Shown: piece after piece, positions 63,247 through 64,000 of the stretch
How positions within the stretch are numbered: position 1 is the first letter of the stretch
Layout of the letters: every line of letters begins with the position of its first letter
NCBI GenBank assembly: GCA_016741995.1
Contig: JACVCO010000009.1
Span: 91,996 to 155,995, forward strand
Length of the DNA: 64,000 bases
DNA from: Hydrogenophaga sp.
GTDB taxonomy: Bacteria > Pseudomonadota > Gammaproteobacteria > Burkholderiales > Burkholderiaceae_C
Reading direction: 5' to 3'
Translations under genes and position numbers: made by a program
Notes under the pieces: generated by a model
Databases searched by the model: none
Seen by the model: only the letters and a program-made list of their open reading frames with translations
What the model was told of the DNA's origin: nothing

Positions 63247-64000
63247 ATGGTCCCCCACCTCGTCACCGCCCTCACCGGCCCGATCAACGAGCTCGAGCAA
63301 CGCATCCTCGAATCCACCCCGGTGATCGAGCGCTGGTTCCGGCTGGAGTGGATGGAGCACACACCGCCGTTCTACACGTCGGTGGACGTGCGCAACGCGG
63401 GCTTCAAGCTCGCGCCGGTGGACACCAACCTCTACCCGGGCGGCTGGAACCACCTCACGCCCGAGATGATTCCGCTGGCCGTGCAGGCCGCGATGGCGGC
63501 GATCGAGAAGATCTGTCCCGAGGCCAAGAACCTGCTGCTGGTGCCCGAGAACGTGCAGGACACGTTCTACCTGAGCAACCTGGCCACGCTGCAGAAGATC
63601 TTCTACATGGCCGGGCTCAACGTGCGCCTGGGCTCGCTGTCCAACGACATCACCGCGCCCACGCGCATTGATCTGCCCGACGGCAACCACGTGACGCTGG
63701 AGCCGATCCAGCGCGGCAAGCGCCGCCTGGGGCTGAAGAACTTCGACCCCTGCACCATCCTGCTCAACAACGACCTCTCGGCCGGCGTGCCCGGCATCCT
63801 CGAAGAGCTGCACGAGCAGTACCTGCTGCCGCCGCTGCACGCGGGCTGGCCCACGCGGCGCAAGAGCACGCACTTCAAGGCCTACGAGGAAGTGTCCAAG
63901 CGCTTCGGCAAGCTGCTGGGCATGGACCCGTGGCTCATCAACCCGATGTTCAACCAGTGCGGCCACGTCGACTTCAACGCCGACGCCGGGCTGGAGTGCC
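63247..64000 (+). CDS. gshA: Glutamate--cysteine ligase (proteobacterial type), 5' part; runs off the window
   Basis: At least 251 codons open to the right edge. The sequence VPHLVTALTGPINELEQRILESTPVIERWFRLEWMEHTPPFYTSVDVRNAGFKLAPVDTNLYPGGWNHL and NLLLVPENVQDTFYLSN match the GshA (TIGR02049-type) family of glutamate-cysteine ligases, the first step of glutathione synthesis. A TACACT -10 candidate lies at 63212-63217. The usual partner gshB would be expected downstream. Confidence 0.93.
   Translation, partial: MVPHLVTALTGPINELEQRILESTPVIERWFRLEWMEHTPPFYTSVDVRNAGFKLAPVDTNLYPGGWNHLTPEMIPLAVQAAMAAIEKICPEAKNLLLVPENVQDTFYLSNLATLQKIFYMAGLNVRLGSLSNDITAPTRIDLPDGNHVTLEPIQRGKRRLGLKNFDPCTILLNNDLSAGVPGILEELHEQYLLPPLHAGWPTRRKSTHFKAYEEVSKRFGKLLGMDPWLINPMFNQCGHVDFNADAGLEC

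Overview
This is high-GC (roughly two-thirds G+C), gene-dense bacterial chromosome. Gene content and order (hpf-ptsN-hprK, fur/bamE-dapB, leuS-lptE-holA, a three-subunit pntAA-pntAB-pntB, proA, a proteobacterial-type gshA) point to a betaproteobacterium of the order Burkholderiales, most likely Comamonadaceae (Hydrogenophaga/Acidovorax-like). The genus is my inference. No rRNA, tRNA, CRISPR array, insertion sequence or prophage was recognised.

Layout. 0-3.3 kb: the end of fmt (its first ~170 bases read as a damaged copy), azlCD, pgk and a small membrane protein. 3.3-6.9 kb: a gentisate-pathway operon (3-hydroxybenzoate 6-hydroxylase, gentisate dioxygenase, fumarylpyruvate hydrolase) divergent from a MarR regulator, with a palindromic operator between them. 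6.9-11.8 kb: a TetR regulator and alpha/beta hydrolase sharing two near-identical palindromes, a flavin-fold pair including a PPOX-GAF fusion, a hemerythrin-like protein and arfB. 11.8-19.3 kb: mnmA, nudJ, the transhydrogenase operon, a methyltransferase remnant, an acyl-CoA ligase and a nucleosidase. 19.3-23.5 kb: corA with an elaborate leader (upstream ORF plus mutually exclusive hairpins), a patatin-like phospholipase and a hybrid sensor kinase. 23.5-34.1 kb: MFS exporter, hpf-ptsN-hprK, fur, bamE-dapB-exbB-exbD, leuS-lptE-holA. 34.1-59.2 kb: an accessory stretch between holA and proA. It holds an AraC-controlled Liv-type ABC transporter plus aromatic aldehyde dehydrogenase, a type I restriction-modification operon of visibly lower GC with a SIR2-domain fourth gene, a halogenase-like flavoprotein, several regulator/enzyme pairs and a cold-shock/Excalibur fusion. 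59.2-64 kb: proA, small stress or housekeeping proteins and the start of gshA.

How genes work together. The most interesting unit is hsdR-hsdM-hsdS-sir2 (42,586-49,318). The SIR2 start codon overlaps the hsdS stop, which suggests a restriction system with a built-in NAD-depleting (abortive infection) back-up. Next is the corA leader, which resembles Mg2+-responsive leader-peptide control known from enterobacteria but with a sequence I do not recognise. Several genes (the DUF454 protein, mnmA, nudJ, proA) have a -10 hexamer only 7-8 nt before the start codon and no Shine-Dalgarno, so leaderless mRNAs are predicted. Function calls rest on motif recognition from translated sequence; no database search was possible.
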